In this document: one piece after another, positions 4,221-10,388 of the stretch
Layout of the letters: every line of letters starts with the position of its first letter
Position numbering within the stretch: the first letter of the stretch is position 1
Origin: Burkholderia sp.
GTDB taxonomy: Bacteria; Pseudomonadota; Gammaproteobacteria; Burkholderiales; Burkholderiaceae
DNA: 10,388 nt
NCBI GenBank assembly: GCA_030151225.1
Contig: JASLEG010000244.1
Span: forward strand, 1 to 10,388
Direction of reading: 5' to 3'
Notes under the pieces: model-generated
Databases searched by the model: none
What the model was told of the DNA's origin: nothing
Seen by the model: the letters and a program-made list of their open reading frames with translations, nothing else
Made by a program: the position numbers and the translations under genes

Positions 4221-6587
4221 ATGTCCGATACGACGACGTCCGCCAGCCTCACGCCCGAACAGCAGTTCGACGCGGACATAGCGTTCGTGCTGCAAAACGC
4301 GATCGCGTGCCACCACAAGGGCGAACACGCCGATGCGCGCGCACTCTACGAGGCCGTGCTCGAGGCCCGGCCGCAGCACCCCGACGCGCGCTACAACCTG
4401 GCCGTGCTGAAGGTGCAGACGGGCGTGCCGGAGCAGGCGCTGCCGGATTTCGAAATCGTGCTGGGGCTCGCGCCGAACAACGGTCAGTACTGGGTCGGCT
4501 ACGTCAACGCGCTGCTCGAATCGGGCCAGGTGTCGGTCGCCTGGACCGCGCTGGGCATCTGCCAGCAGCGCGGCGTCAAGGGGCCCGCCATCGACGGCCT
4601 GATCACGCGCCTGTCGCTGTCGCAGGAAGGTGCCGCGCCGGCTGCGATGCCCACGGCAGCCGTGGGCGTGGCGCCCGCGCCGGCAGCCGCCCCCGAGGCA
4701 CCGGCCGAGGTGGCCACGCAGACGCGCGCCGGCATGGCCCGCAATCCGTCGCCGCAGGACGCGAGCCGCTTCACCGCGCTCTACAACAAGGGCCGCTACG
4801 GCGAGGCGATCAAGCTCGCGCGCACCATGACGCAGCGCTTCTCGGCCAGCGCGTTCGCGTGGAAATCGCTCGCCAACGCGACGCACAAGGAAGGCCTGTA
4901 CCTGGACGCGGCCGAGCCGCTCGCGCGCGCCATCGAACTCGATCCGGACGACGCGCTGATCGGCTCGCTGTATGCCGACGTGCTGCGCCTGGCCGGCCGG
5001 CTCGAGGAATCGGTGCAGCACGCACGCCGCGTGATCGCGGTCAGCCCGAAGCACGCCGAGGCCTGGCGCGTGCTGAGCATGTCGCTGCTCGCGCTGGAGC
5101 GCACCGTCGAGGCGATCGAGGCCGGCCGCCAGGGCGTGGCGCTCGCGCCGCAGGCGCTGCAGATGCACGGCTCGCTGGCCGTGGCGCTGAGCGAGTTCGG
5201 CGCCACCCAGGAAGCCGAGGCGAGCTTCCGCGTGGCGCACGAGATCGCACCGCGCGACGCCGCGATGCACAGCAACCTGCTGTTCTGCATGACGCACAAC
5301 CCGGCGCTCGATGTCCAGAAGCTGTTCGACGAGCATCGCCGCTTCGCCACGATCCACGAGGCGCCGTATCGCGCACGCTGGCCGCGCCATCCGAACAAGC
5401 GTGATCCGCAGCGCCAGCTGCGCGTGGGCATCGTGTCGGGCGACATGTTCAACCATGCCGTGTCGTCCTACGTCCTGCCGATCCTCGAGACGCTGAAGGA
5501 CGACCCGACGCTGTCGCTGCACATCTATCACAACCACACGGCCGAAGATCAGATGAGCGTGCGGCTGCGCGCCTGCGTGCAGAGCTGGACCACCGTGTCC
5601 GGCTTCACCGACGACCGGCTCGTGGAGCGGATCCGCTCCGACCGCATCGACATCCTGCTCGACCTGTCGAGCCACACCGGCCGCAACCGGCTGCCGGTGT
5701 TCGCGCGCAAGCCGGCCCCGGTGCAGATCACCTGGATCGGCTATCCGGGCACGACCGGCCTCGATGCGATGGACTACTACCTGACCGACCGCTTCGCGAT
5801 TCCGTTCGGCGAGATGGAGCAGCAGTTCACCGAGAAGATCATCCACATGTCGGCGAACGCCACCTTCAAGCCGTCCGAGAACGCGCCGCCGGTCAACCTG
5901 CTGCCGGCGCTGCACAACGATTTCGTGACCTTCGGCAGCTTCAACCGCCTGAACAAGCTGCGCCACGACGTGATCGCCGTGTGGGCGCGCGTGCTGCACG
6001 GCGTGCCCGGCTCGCGCATGCGGATCGGCTCGATCCCGCGCAACGGCGGCGCGGACCTGATCCTGGACTGGTTCCGCGCCGAGGGCATCGGGCCCGAGCG
6101 GCTCGACCTGCAGCCGCGCTCGCCGGCGCCCGTGTACCTGCAGCAGCATCACCACGTCGACTTCTGTCTCGACACCTTCCCGTACACGGGCTCGACCACC
6201 GCGCTCAATGCGGCCTGGATGGGCGTGCCCACGCTGACGCTGCGCGGCAAGACCCTGGCGGGCAGCGCCGGCGCGGTATGGATGGCCTCGCTCGGCCTCG
6301 AGCGCTTCGTGGTGACGAGCCAGGACGAATTCGTCGAGCGCGGCATCGCGCTGGCCAACGACCGCGCCGCGCTCGCCGAGATCCGCGGCGGCCTGCGCGA
6401 GCGTTGCCGCCAGTCCACCGCGTTCCAGCCCGCGCGCGTCGCGCATTCGGTATCCGACGCCTTCCGCCTGGCCTGGCAGCGCTGGTGCGCCGACCAGCCG
6501 GCCGGCTCGTTCGCGGTGCCCGAGCGCGACGACGACGTCGCGTCGGCCGCCCACGATGCCTCCCTCGCTCTCACCGGAGAAGCCTGA
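4221..6587 (+). CDS. TPR protein with OGT-type (GT41-like) glycosyltransferase domain, probable flagellin O-glycosyltransferase
   Basis: This 788-residue cytoplasmic protein would transfer an activated sugar to Ser/Thr of a protein. A first TPR block (about 14-118) is followed by an Ala/Pro-rich linker (about 136-178), a second TPR block (about 183-350), and a catalytic domain from about 399. Human OGT landmarks are recognisable. GIVSGDMFNHAVSS puts H412 at the position of OGT His498. QITWIGYPGTTGLDAMDYYLTD (starting near residue 505) matches the conserved Y-P-G-T block. FNRLNK puts K579 at the UDP-contacting Lys842. DFCLDTFPYTGSTTALNAAW (647-666) matches the nucleotide-diphosphate loop. The TPRs probably bind the acceptor. 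Its place after fliCDT points to flagellin; in Burkholderia cenocepacia a large glycosyltransferase gene in the flagellin locus is required for flagellin glycosylation. The ATG has almost no Shine-Dalgarno, but TPR homology begins soon after it. The stop overlaps the next ATG by one base. Confidence 0.88.
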   Translation: MSDTTTSASLTPEQQFDADIAFVLQNAIACHHKGEHADARALYEAVLEARPQHPDARYNLAVLKVQTGVPEQALPDFEIVLGLAPNNGQYWVGYVNALLESGQVSVAWTALGICQQRGVKGPAIDGLITRLSLSQEGAAPAAMPTAAVGVAPAPAAAPEAPAEVATQTRAGMARNPSPQDASRFTALYNKGRYGEAIKLARTMTQRFSASAFAWKSLANATHKEGLYLDAAEPLARAIELDPDDALIGSLYADVLRLAGRLEESVQHARRVIAVSPKHAEAWRVLSMSLLALERTVEAIEAGRQGVALAPQALQMHGSLAVALSEFGATQEAEASFRVAHEIAPRDAAMHSNLLFCMTHNPALDVQKLFDEHRRFATIHEAPYRARWPRHPNKRDPQRQLRVGIVSGDMFNHAVSSYVLPILETLKDDPTLSLHIYHNHTAEDQMSVRLRACVQSWTTVSGFTDDRLVERIRSDRIDILLDLSSHTGRNRLPVFARKPAPVQITWIGYPGTTGLDAMDYYLTDRFAIPFGEMEQQFTEKIIHMSANATFKPSENAPPVNLLPALHNDFVTFGSFNRLNKLRHDVIAVWARVLHGVPGSRMRIGSIPRNGGADLILDWFRAEGIGPERLDLQPRSPAPVYLQQHHHVDFCLDTFPYTGSTTALNAAWMGVPTLTLRGKTLAGSAGAVWMASLGLERFVVTSQDEFVERGIALANDRAALAEIRGGLRERCRQSTAFQPARVAHSVSDAFRLAWQRWCADQPAGSFAVPERDDDVASAAHDASLALTGEA
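4649..4667. repeat. 19-base near-perfect palindrome inside the glycosyltransferase gene
   Basis: GCCCACGGC-A-GCCGTGGGC has nine-base arms that match perfectly around one central A. It falls in the stretch coding for the Ala/Pro-rich linker, where the amino-acid sequence is loosely constrained. It could form a stable mRNA hairpin within the operon, or be a by-product of GCC/GGC-rich codons. Confidence 0.5.
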
Positions 6588-7732
6588 TGAACGCCCTGCC
6601 GCTGCGCGCCGTCGAACCGATCGCCGACGAGCGCATCTATGTGACGCAGCCGCACCTTGCGCCGCTTGCCGAATTCCTGCCGTATCTCGAGCAGATCTGG
6701 GACAGCAAGGTGCTCACCAACGGTGGTCCGTTCCACCAGCGGCTCGAGAAGGCCTTGTGCGAGTACCTCGGCATCGAGCATCTGGCGCTGTTCACGAACG
6801 GCACGCTGGCGCTCGTCACCGCGCTGCAGGCGCTGCGCATCTCGGGCGAGGTGATCACCACGCCGTATTCGTTCGTCGCGACGGCGCATTCGCTGCTCTG
6901 GAACGGCATCAAGCCGGTGTTCGTCGACATCGATCCGCACACGCTGAACCTCGATCCGAAGAAGATCGAGGCCGCCATCACGCCGCAGACCGCCGCGATC
7001 ATGCCGGTGCACTGCTACGGGCGGCCCTGCGACGTGGACGCGATCCGTCGCATCGCCGACAACTACAACCTGAAGGTGATCTATGACGCCGCGCACGCGT
7101 TCGGCGTGCAGACGCACGACAGCAGCGTGCTCAAGCACGGCGACCTGTCGATCCTGAGCTTCCACGCCACCAAGGTGTTCAACACCTTCGAGGGCGGCGC
7201 GATCGTCTGCCCCGACGCGAAGACCAAGCAGCACATCGATCACCTGAAGAACTTCGGCTTCGTGGACGAGGTGACCGTGGTGGCGGCCGGCATCAACGGC
7301 AAGATGAGCGAAATCAACGCGGCGTTCGGGCTGCTGCAACTGCAGCATCTCGATGCGGCGCTGGCCCGCCGCAGGGAGATCGACGCACGCTACCGCGCGC
7401 AGCTCGCCGAGGTGGCCGGCATCCGCTGCCTGCCGCCGGTGGACGCCAAGGTCGAGAATCACTCGTACTTCCCGATCCTCGTGGACGACGCCTACCCGCT
7501 CTCGCGCGACGGCCTCTACGCCATGCTGCGCGAGCACGAGATCTTCAGCCGCCGCTACTTCTACCCGCTGATCTCCGACTTCCCGAACTATCGCGGGCTG
7601 CCCTCGTCGCACCCGGACAATCTGCCGGTCGCGCGCGAAACCTCGCGGCGCGTGCTGTGCCTGCCGATCTATCCGGCACTGACCGACGATCAGGTCGACC
7701 GCATCGTGTCGCTGATCGCACAAGCCCGCTGA
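6587..7732 (+). CDS. PLP-dependent sugar aminotransferase (DegT/DnrJ/EryC1/StrS family, VioA-like)
   Basis: This 381-residue fold-type I aminotransferase would convert a nucleotide-linked 4-keto-6-deoxy sugar to the 4-amino sugar, using glutamate as the usual donor. The PLP lysine is K196 in SFHATKVFNTFEGGA. D167 in YDAAHAFG contacts the pyridine nitrogen, and TNGTLAL (70-76) fits the phosphate-binding loop. The SFHATK-(V)FNTFEGG form resembles enzymes that make dTDP-4-amino-4,6-dideoxyglucose (VioA type) rather than the FlmB/PseC or ArnB types. This is my recollection of motif families and not an alignment. The length is normal. GGAGA (6576-6580) precedes the ATG by six bases inside the end of the glycosyltransferase gene, and TGATG couples the two. 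The gene likely supplies the amino sugar used by that glycosyltransferase. The exact substrate is not proven. Confidence 0.88.
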   Translation: MNALPLRAVEPIADERIYVTQPHLAPLAEFLPYLEQIWDSKVLTNGGPFHQRLEKALCEYLGIEHLALFTNGTLALVTALQALRISGEVITTPYSFVATAHSLLWNGIKPVFVDIDPHTLNLDPKKIEAAITPQTAAIMPVHCYGRPCDVDAIRRIADNYNLKVIYDAAHAFGVQTHDSSVLKHGDLSILSFHATKVFNTFEGGAIVCPDAKTKQHIDHLKNFGFVDEVTVVAAGINGKMSEINAAFGLLQLQHLDAALARRREIDARYRAQLAEVAGIRCLPPVDAKVENHSYFPILVDDAYPLSRDGLYAMLREHEIFSRRYFYPLISDFPNYRGLPSSHPDNLPVARETSRRVLCLPIYPALTDDQVDRIVSLIAQAR

Positions 7733-7763
7733 GTCGGGCCGACAACGTCCCGCAGGAAACGCA

Positions 7764-7985
7764 ATGAACGCATTTTACGAAGGACTCGCGGACATCCTCG
7801 AGATCGACGCCGCCGAGGTGTCGCCCGCACTGGTGCTGGCCGAGCACAACTGGGATTCGCTCGCGATCCTGTCGGCGATCGCGCTCGCCGACGACTGTCA
7901 CGGCGTGATGCTGAGCGGCCGCGCGCTCGACGAGTGCAAGACCGTGGCCGACATCGACGCGCTGGTGGCCGCCCGCCAGGGCTGA
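7764..7985 (+). CDS. Acyl carrier protein (stand-alone)
   Basis: This 73-residue acidic protein has the carrier-protein motif NWDSLAIL, with S32 as the site for 4'-phosphopantetheine attachment. Helix 1 (about 2-13) precedes it, and the Ser-bearing helix II runs from about 31 to 43. The C-terminal ECKTVADIDALV (57-68) matches the last helix of ACPs. AGGAAA sits about five bases before the ATG. The gene is 31 bases after the aminotransferase stop on the same strand with no terminator between, so it is probably in the same operon. It differs clearly from the housekeeping fatty-acid ACP in motif and length. ACP genes occur in other flagellin glycosylation islands, such as that of Pseudomonas aeruginosa a-type strains. 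The inferred role is to carry the short acyl group for the sugar amine. No acyltransferase or ketosynthase gene is present in this window. Confidence 0.85.
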   Translation: MNAFYEGLADILEIDAAEVSPALVLAEHNWDSLAILSAIALADDCHGVMLSGRALDECKTVADIDALVAARQG

Positions 7986-7996
7986 CCCCCGACGCG

Positions 7997-8029
7997 GTGC
8001 TTGACAGCACTGCCGCCGCCGTGGATCAC
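7997..8029 (+). promoter_or_regulatory. Candidate promoter with dyad for the LysE-type gene
   Basis: A perfect -35 box TTGACA (8001-8006) is followed after 17 bases by GATCAC (8024-8029), which matches the -10 consensus at only 3 of 6. The -35 box sits in the dyad GTGCT-TGAC-AGCAC (7997-8010), a possible operator. The predicted start is about 24 bases before the ATG at 8059. It would allow the exporter to be transcribed separately from the modification genes. Confidence 0.35.
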
Positions 8030-8058
8030 TGAGGCTCCCGCTGTTCTTCGGAGAACCC

Positions 8059-8682
8059 ATGACGATCGAAACCTGGCTCGCCTTCGCCGGCGCGAGCATC
8101 CTGCTGCTGCTGATCCCCGGCCCCACCATCCTGCTCGTGATCGGCGATTCGCTGGCCAGCCGCAATCGCTCGTCGTGGAGCACCGTGGCCGGCGTGGCCG
8201 CCGGCGACACCACCGCGATGGCCGTGTCGCTGGCCGGTGCCGGCGCGCTGCTGGCCGTCTCGGCCACCGCGTTCACGGTGCTGAAGTTCGCCGGCGGCGC
8301 CTATCTGATCTGGCTCGGCGCGCGCTCGATCCTGCAGGCGCGCGCGAGCGGCCGGCAGACCGTGCCTGTCGAACCGAAGTCGGCGAAGCGCCGCTTCCTC
8401 TCGGCCTATACCGTCACCGCGCTGAACCCGAAGAGCATCGTGTTCTTCGTCGCCTTCGTGCCGCAATTCGTGTCGCCGCATCAGGGCTTCGCCTCGCAGT
8501 GCGGGATGCTGCTGCCGACCTTCGTGTGCCTCGCCGCGCTCAATGCCGCCTGCTATGCGCGGCTCGCGCGCTACGCCGCCTCGCGCCTGACCGGCGCCGC
8601 CGCGCAGCGCCGCTTCGGTTACGGCGGCGGCGCGGTGCTGATCGGCGCGGGCGCGCTGACGCTGCGCATGTCGCATCACTGA
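8059..8682 (+). CDS. LysE/RhtB-family amino-acid exporter
   Basis: This 207-residue inner-membrane protein has about six hydrophobic segments (near 6-28, 41-66, 69-92, 114-138, 148-169, 186-203). The N-terminal LLLLIPGPTILLVIG (PGP at 20-22) and ALNPKSIVFF (NPK at 123-125) are the signatures of the LysE/RhtB superfamily, and the length is typical. Members export amino acids or small metabolites, usually by proton exchange. The substrate cannot be told from sequence. GGAG (8050-8053) lies five bases before the ATG. It follows the carrier protein by 73 bases and ends at a strong terminator. It may be the last gene of the operon or an independent unit. A role in flagellin modification is not obvious. 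Confidence 0.9.
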   Translation: MTIETWLAFAGASILLLLIPGPTILLVIGDSLASRNRSSWSTVAGVAAGDTTAMAVSLAGAGALLAVSATAFTVLKFAGGAYLIWLGARSILQARASGRQTVPVEPKSAKRRFLSAYTVTALNPKSIVFFVAFVPQFVSPHQGFASQCGMLLPTFVCLAALNAACYARLARYAASRLTGAAAQRRFGYGGGAVLIGAGALTLRMSHH

Positions 8683-8711
8683 GGCCGACTCGCGGCCATG
8701 CCGTGCCGCAT

Positions 8712-8747
8712 GAAAAACGGGCAGCCCGCGAAGGCTGCCCGTTTTCA
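8712..8747. terminator. Bidirectional intrinsic terminator
   Basis: AAAACGGGCAGCC (8714-8726) pairs perfectly with GGCTGCCCGTTTT (8733-8745) around a six-base CGCGAA loop. A run of A on one side and T on the other makes it work in both directions. It separates the convergent exporter and phosphatase genes, whose stops are 95 bases apart. Confidence 0.93.
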
Positions 8748-8777
8748 TCGGCATCGACGTGAAGGTCGCGGCTGTGC

Positions 8778-10388
8778 CTAGCCGATCGCGAGCGTGTTGA
8801 CGAGGTCGCCCGGCGGCGTCGCGCCACGCGCCGCGAACGCGCGATCGCGCGCGGCCACGCCGTCGAGCGGCGCGAGGCCGTGCACGCGACTGATGAAGCG
8901 CAGGATCGAGTTCGTGTCGTACAGCGTGTGGTCGACGTAGCCGCGCTTCGCGAGCGGCGAGATCACCAGCGCCGGAATGCGCGAGCCCGGGCCCCAGCGA
9001 TCGCCCTGCGGCGGCGCGACCGGATCCCACCAGCCGCCGTTCTCGTCGTGGGTCATCACGATCACGGTGTTCGCCCATTGCGGGCCGCGGCGGATGTGGT
9101 CGATCACCGCCGCGATGTGGCGGTCGCCCGATTCCACGTCGGCATAGCCCGCATGCATGTTCAGGTTGCCCTGCGGCTTGTAGAAGGTGACGGCCGGCAG
9201 GCGCCCCGCGTCGATGTCGGCGAGCAGGTGGTTGGTGGACGGATCGTCGCCGAGCCCCGCGTCGCGCAGGTGGCGGCGCCGCGCTTCGGTGCCCGGCGCG
9301 AAATTCACGAAGTAGTTGAACGGCTGATGGTGGTGCTGGAAATCCGGCACCATGCCCGTGTCGCGATGCTCGATCGCGTACTGCCACGCCCCCGAATACC
9401 AGGCCCAGTCGATGCCCTTTTCCGAGAGCCGGTCGCCGATCGTCGCATAGCGCTGCGGCGGCAGCACGCGCGGGTTGGACGGATCGGCATAGGCCGGATT
9501 GCCGTCCTCGGGCGGGCGCACGTTGCTCGGCTGATACGGCGGCGCCATCGTGTTGACCGCGTAGCCGTCGGGCGTGAACAGGCCGTCGTTGACGAATTTC
9601 GGCGGGCCGTCGAGCGCCGAGGCCGGCGAGTCCGCGGCCAGCTTCAGGCGCGTGCCGGTGAGCTCGTCGCCCTCCACCACCGAGGCCAGATGCTTGGCCG
9701 GGCTCGTGGCGATGTCCGGATAGAACGGCGCCTGCGCCGAGATCAGGAACATGTGGTTCAGCCAGGAGCCGCCGAACGCCGCCATGAAGAAGTTGTCGCA
9801 GAGCGTGTAGTCGCGCGCGAGCGACCAGAGCCGCAGCGTCTCGGCCGAATTGCGGTAATGGCCCATCACCAGGCCGCCCGAGTCGGCCCAGGCCGCGAAC
9901 TGGTCGTTGCGGCCCGCGTTGATCTGCATCTGGTTCTGGTAGAAGCGGTGCCAGAGGTCGCGCGTGATCACGCCGTTCGGCAGCGGCTTGCCATGGGCGT
10001 CGCGGATCCGGAACGGCGCGTTCTTCAGGCCCTTGATGTCGCGCTCGGCGATCATGTAGCGCGTGCCGTCCACGACCTGCGCCTGCGGCACCAGGCCGCC
10101 CCAGATCGCGGGCAGCGTGGGCAGCGGCGTGCGGCCGTCGCGGTCGAGCTGGGTGGCACGCGCCGCCGCGACCGACGACAGCGGCGTCTCGACGCCGGGG
10201 AAATCGCCGTACAGGTTCGCGAAGCTGCGGTTTTCGGCGTAGATCACCACGATCTGGCGCACCTGCTCGCGCAGGGCGCGGTCGATGCGCTGCTCGGCCT
10301 CGCTGCGCGGCGGCGTGGCTGCGGCGCCCGTCTGCGAGGCGCCGGCGCAGCCGCCGAGCGCGAGGCTCGCGCCGAGCGCGGCGATGCC
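8778..10388 (-). CDS. AcpA-type acid phosphatase / phosphoesterase lipoprotein (start beyond window)
   Basis: The minus-strand frame is open from the right edge to TAG at 8778-8780, giving 536 visible residues. The first ATG must lie past 10388; a GTG at 10262 is internal. The visible N-terminus is hydrophobic and ends in the lipobox LGGC, with the Cys at visible residue 14 (codon 10347-10349), then a Ser/Ala/Pro linker. The domain is the phosphoesterase family of phospholipase C and Francisella AcpA (PF04185). VVIYAENRSFANLYG (47-61) gives the metal-binding Glu-Asn, FGGSWLNHMF (205-214) the likely nucleophile Ser208, and HDENGGWWDP (447-456) the second metal-binding Asp-Glu pair. NLNMHAGYADV fits the conserved His region. 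It probably hydrolyses phosphomonoesters or phosphodiesters outside the cytoplasm. Absence of the large C-terminal domains of haemolytic PLCs favours acid phosphatase. It is convergent with the exporter and unlikely to be linked to flagella. Confidence 0.88.
   Translation of the reverse strand, partial: GIAALGASLALGGCAGASQTGAAATPPRSEAEQRIDRALREQVRQIVVIYAENRSFANLYGDFPGVETPLSSVAAARATQLDRDGRTPLPTLPAIWGGLVPQAQVVDGTRYMIAERDIKGLKNAPFRIRDAHGKPLPNGVITRDLWHRFYQNQMQINAGRNDQFAAWADSGGLVMGHYRNSAETLRLWSLARDYTLCDNFFMAAFGGSWLNHMFLISAQAPFYPDIATSPAKHLASVVEGDELTGTRLKLAADSPASALDGPPKFVNDGLFTPDGYAVNTMAPPYQPSNVRPPEDGNPAYADPSNPRVLPPQRYATIGDRLSEKGIDWAWYSGAWQYAIEHRDTGMVPDFQHHHQPFNYFVNFAPGTEARRRHLRDAGLGDDPSTNHLLADIDAGRLPAVTFYKPQGNLNMHAGYADVESGDRHIAAVIDHIRRGPQWANTVIVMTHDENGGWWDPVAPPQGDRWGPGSRIPALVISPLAKRGYVDHTLYDTNSILRFISRVHGLAPLDGVAARDRAFAARGATPPGDLVNTLAIG

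Noticed and set aside
4140..6554. 804-codon open frame antisense to the glycosyltransferase gene
   Set aside because: It has composition typical of an antisense frame in GC-rich DNA, no start signal, and no family resemblance. The plus strand encodes clear TPR and OGT motifs.
10260..10262. GTG as the start of the phosphatase
   Set aside because: The frame continues upstream to the window edge through a linker, a lipobox cysteine and a hydrophobic signal-like segment, so the true start lies further out.
1..10388. Mobile elements, CRISPR arrays, tRNA or rRNA genes
   Set aside because: No transposase or integrase motifs, no regularly spaced repeats, and no tRNA or rRNA-like sequence were seen on either strand.

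Overview
This GC-rich window looks like a Burkholderia (beta-proteobacterial) chromosome segment. The partial gene at the left edge encodes the N-terminus typical of Burkholderia ribosomal protein S21. It is followed by a compact flagellin, short FliD and FliT in an order I associate with Burkholderia flagellin loci. The species cannot be settled from the sequence alone.

Layout. (1) 1-65, minus strand: the start of rpsU. (2) 66-657: a long, relatively AT-rich divergent intergenic region with several dyad symmetries and a well-formed sigma-28 (FliA) promoter for fliC. (3) 658-3922, plus strand: fliC (flagellin), fliD (filament cap) and fliT (chaperone). A hairpin follows fliC, and a strong intrinsic terminator with an adjacent 18-bp perfect palindrome follows fliT. 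(4) 4221-7985, plus strand: a probable flagellin-modification operon. It encodes a 788-aa TPR protein with an OGT-type (GT41-like) glycosyltransferase domain, a PLP sugar aminotransferase of the DegT/DnrJ/EryC1 class with a one-base overlap, and a 73-aa acyl carrier protein. (5) 8059-8682, plus strand: a LysE/RhtB-family exporter, ending at a bidirectional terminator. (6) 8778-10388, minus strand: an AcpA-type acid phosphatase/phosphoesterase with a lipoprotein signal. Its start lies beyond the window.

How the genes fit together. Region 3 makes, caps and chaperones the filament. Region 4 most likely decorates flagellin: the aminotransferase would make a 4-amino-4,6-dideoxy nucleotide sugar, the carrier protein would hold an acyl group for that amine, and the OGT-like enzyme would transfer the finished sugar to Ser/Thr in the flagellin mid-domain. 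This matches the viosamine-type (acylated Qui4N) flagellin glycans known from Burkholderia cenocepacia and Pseudomonas. The N-acyltransferase and the acyl-building enzymes expected for that pathway are not in this window, so the carrier protein stands alone. That gap is the most interesting functional question here. The exporter and phosphatase appear to be unrelated neighbours.
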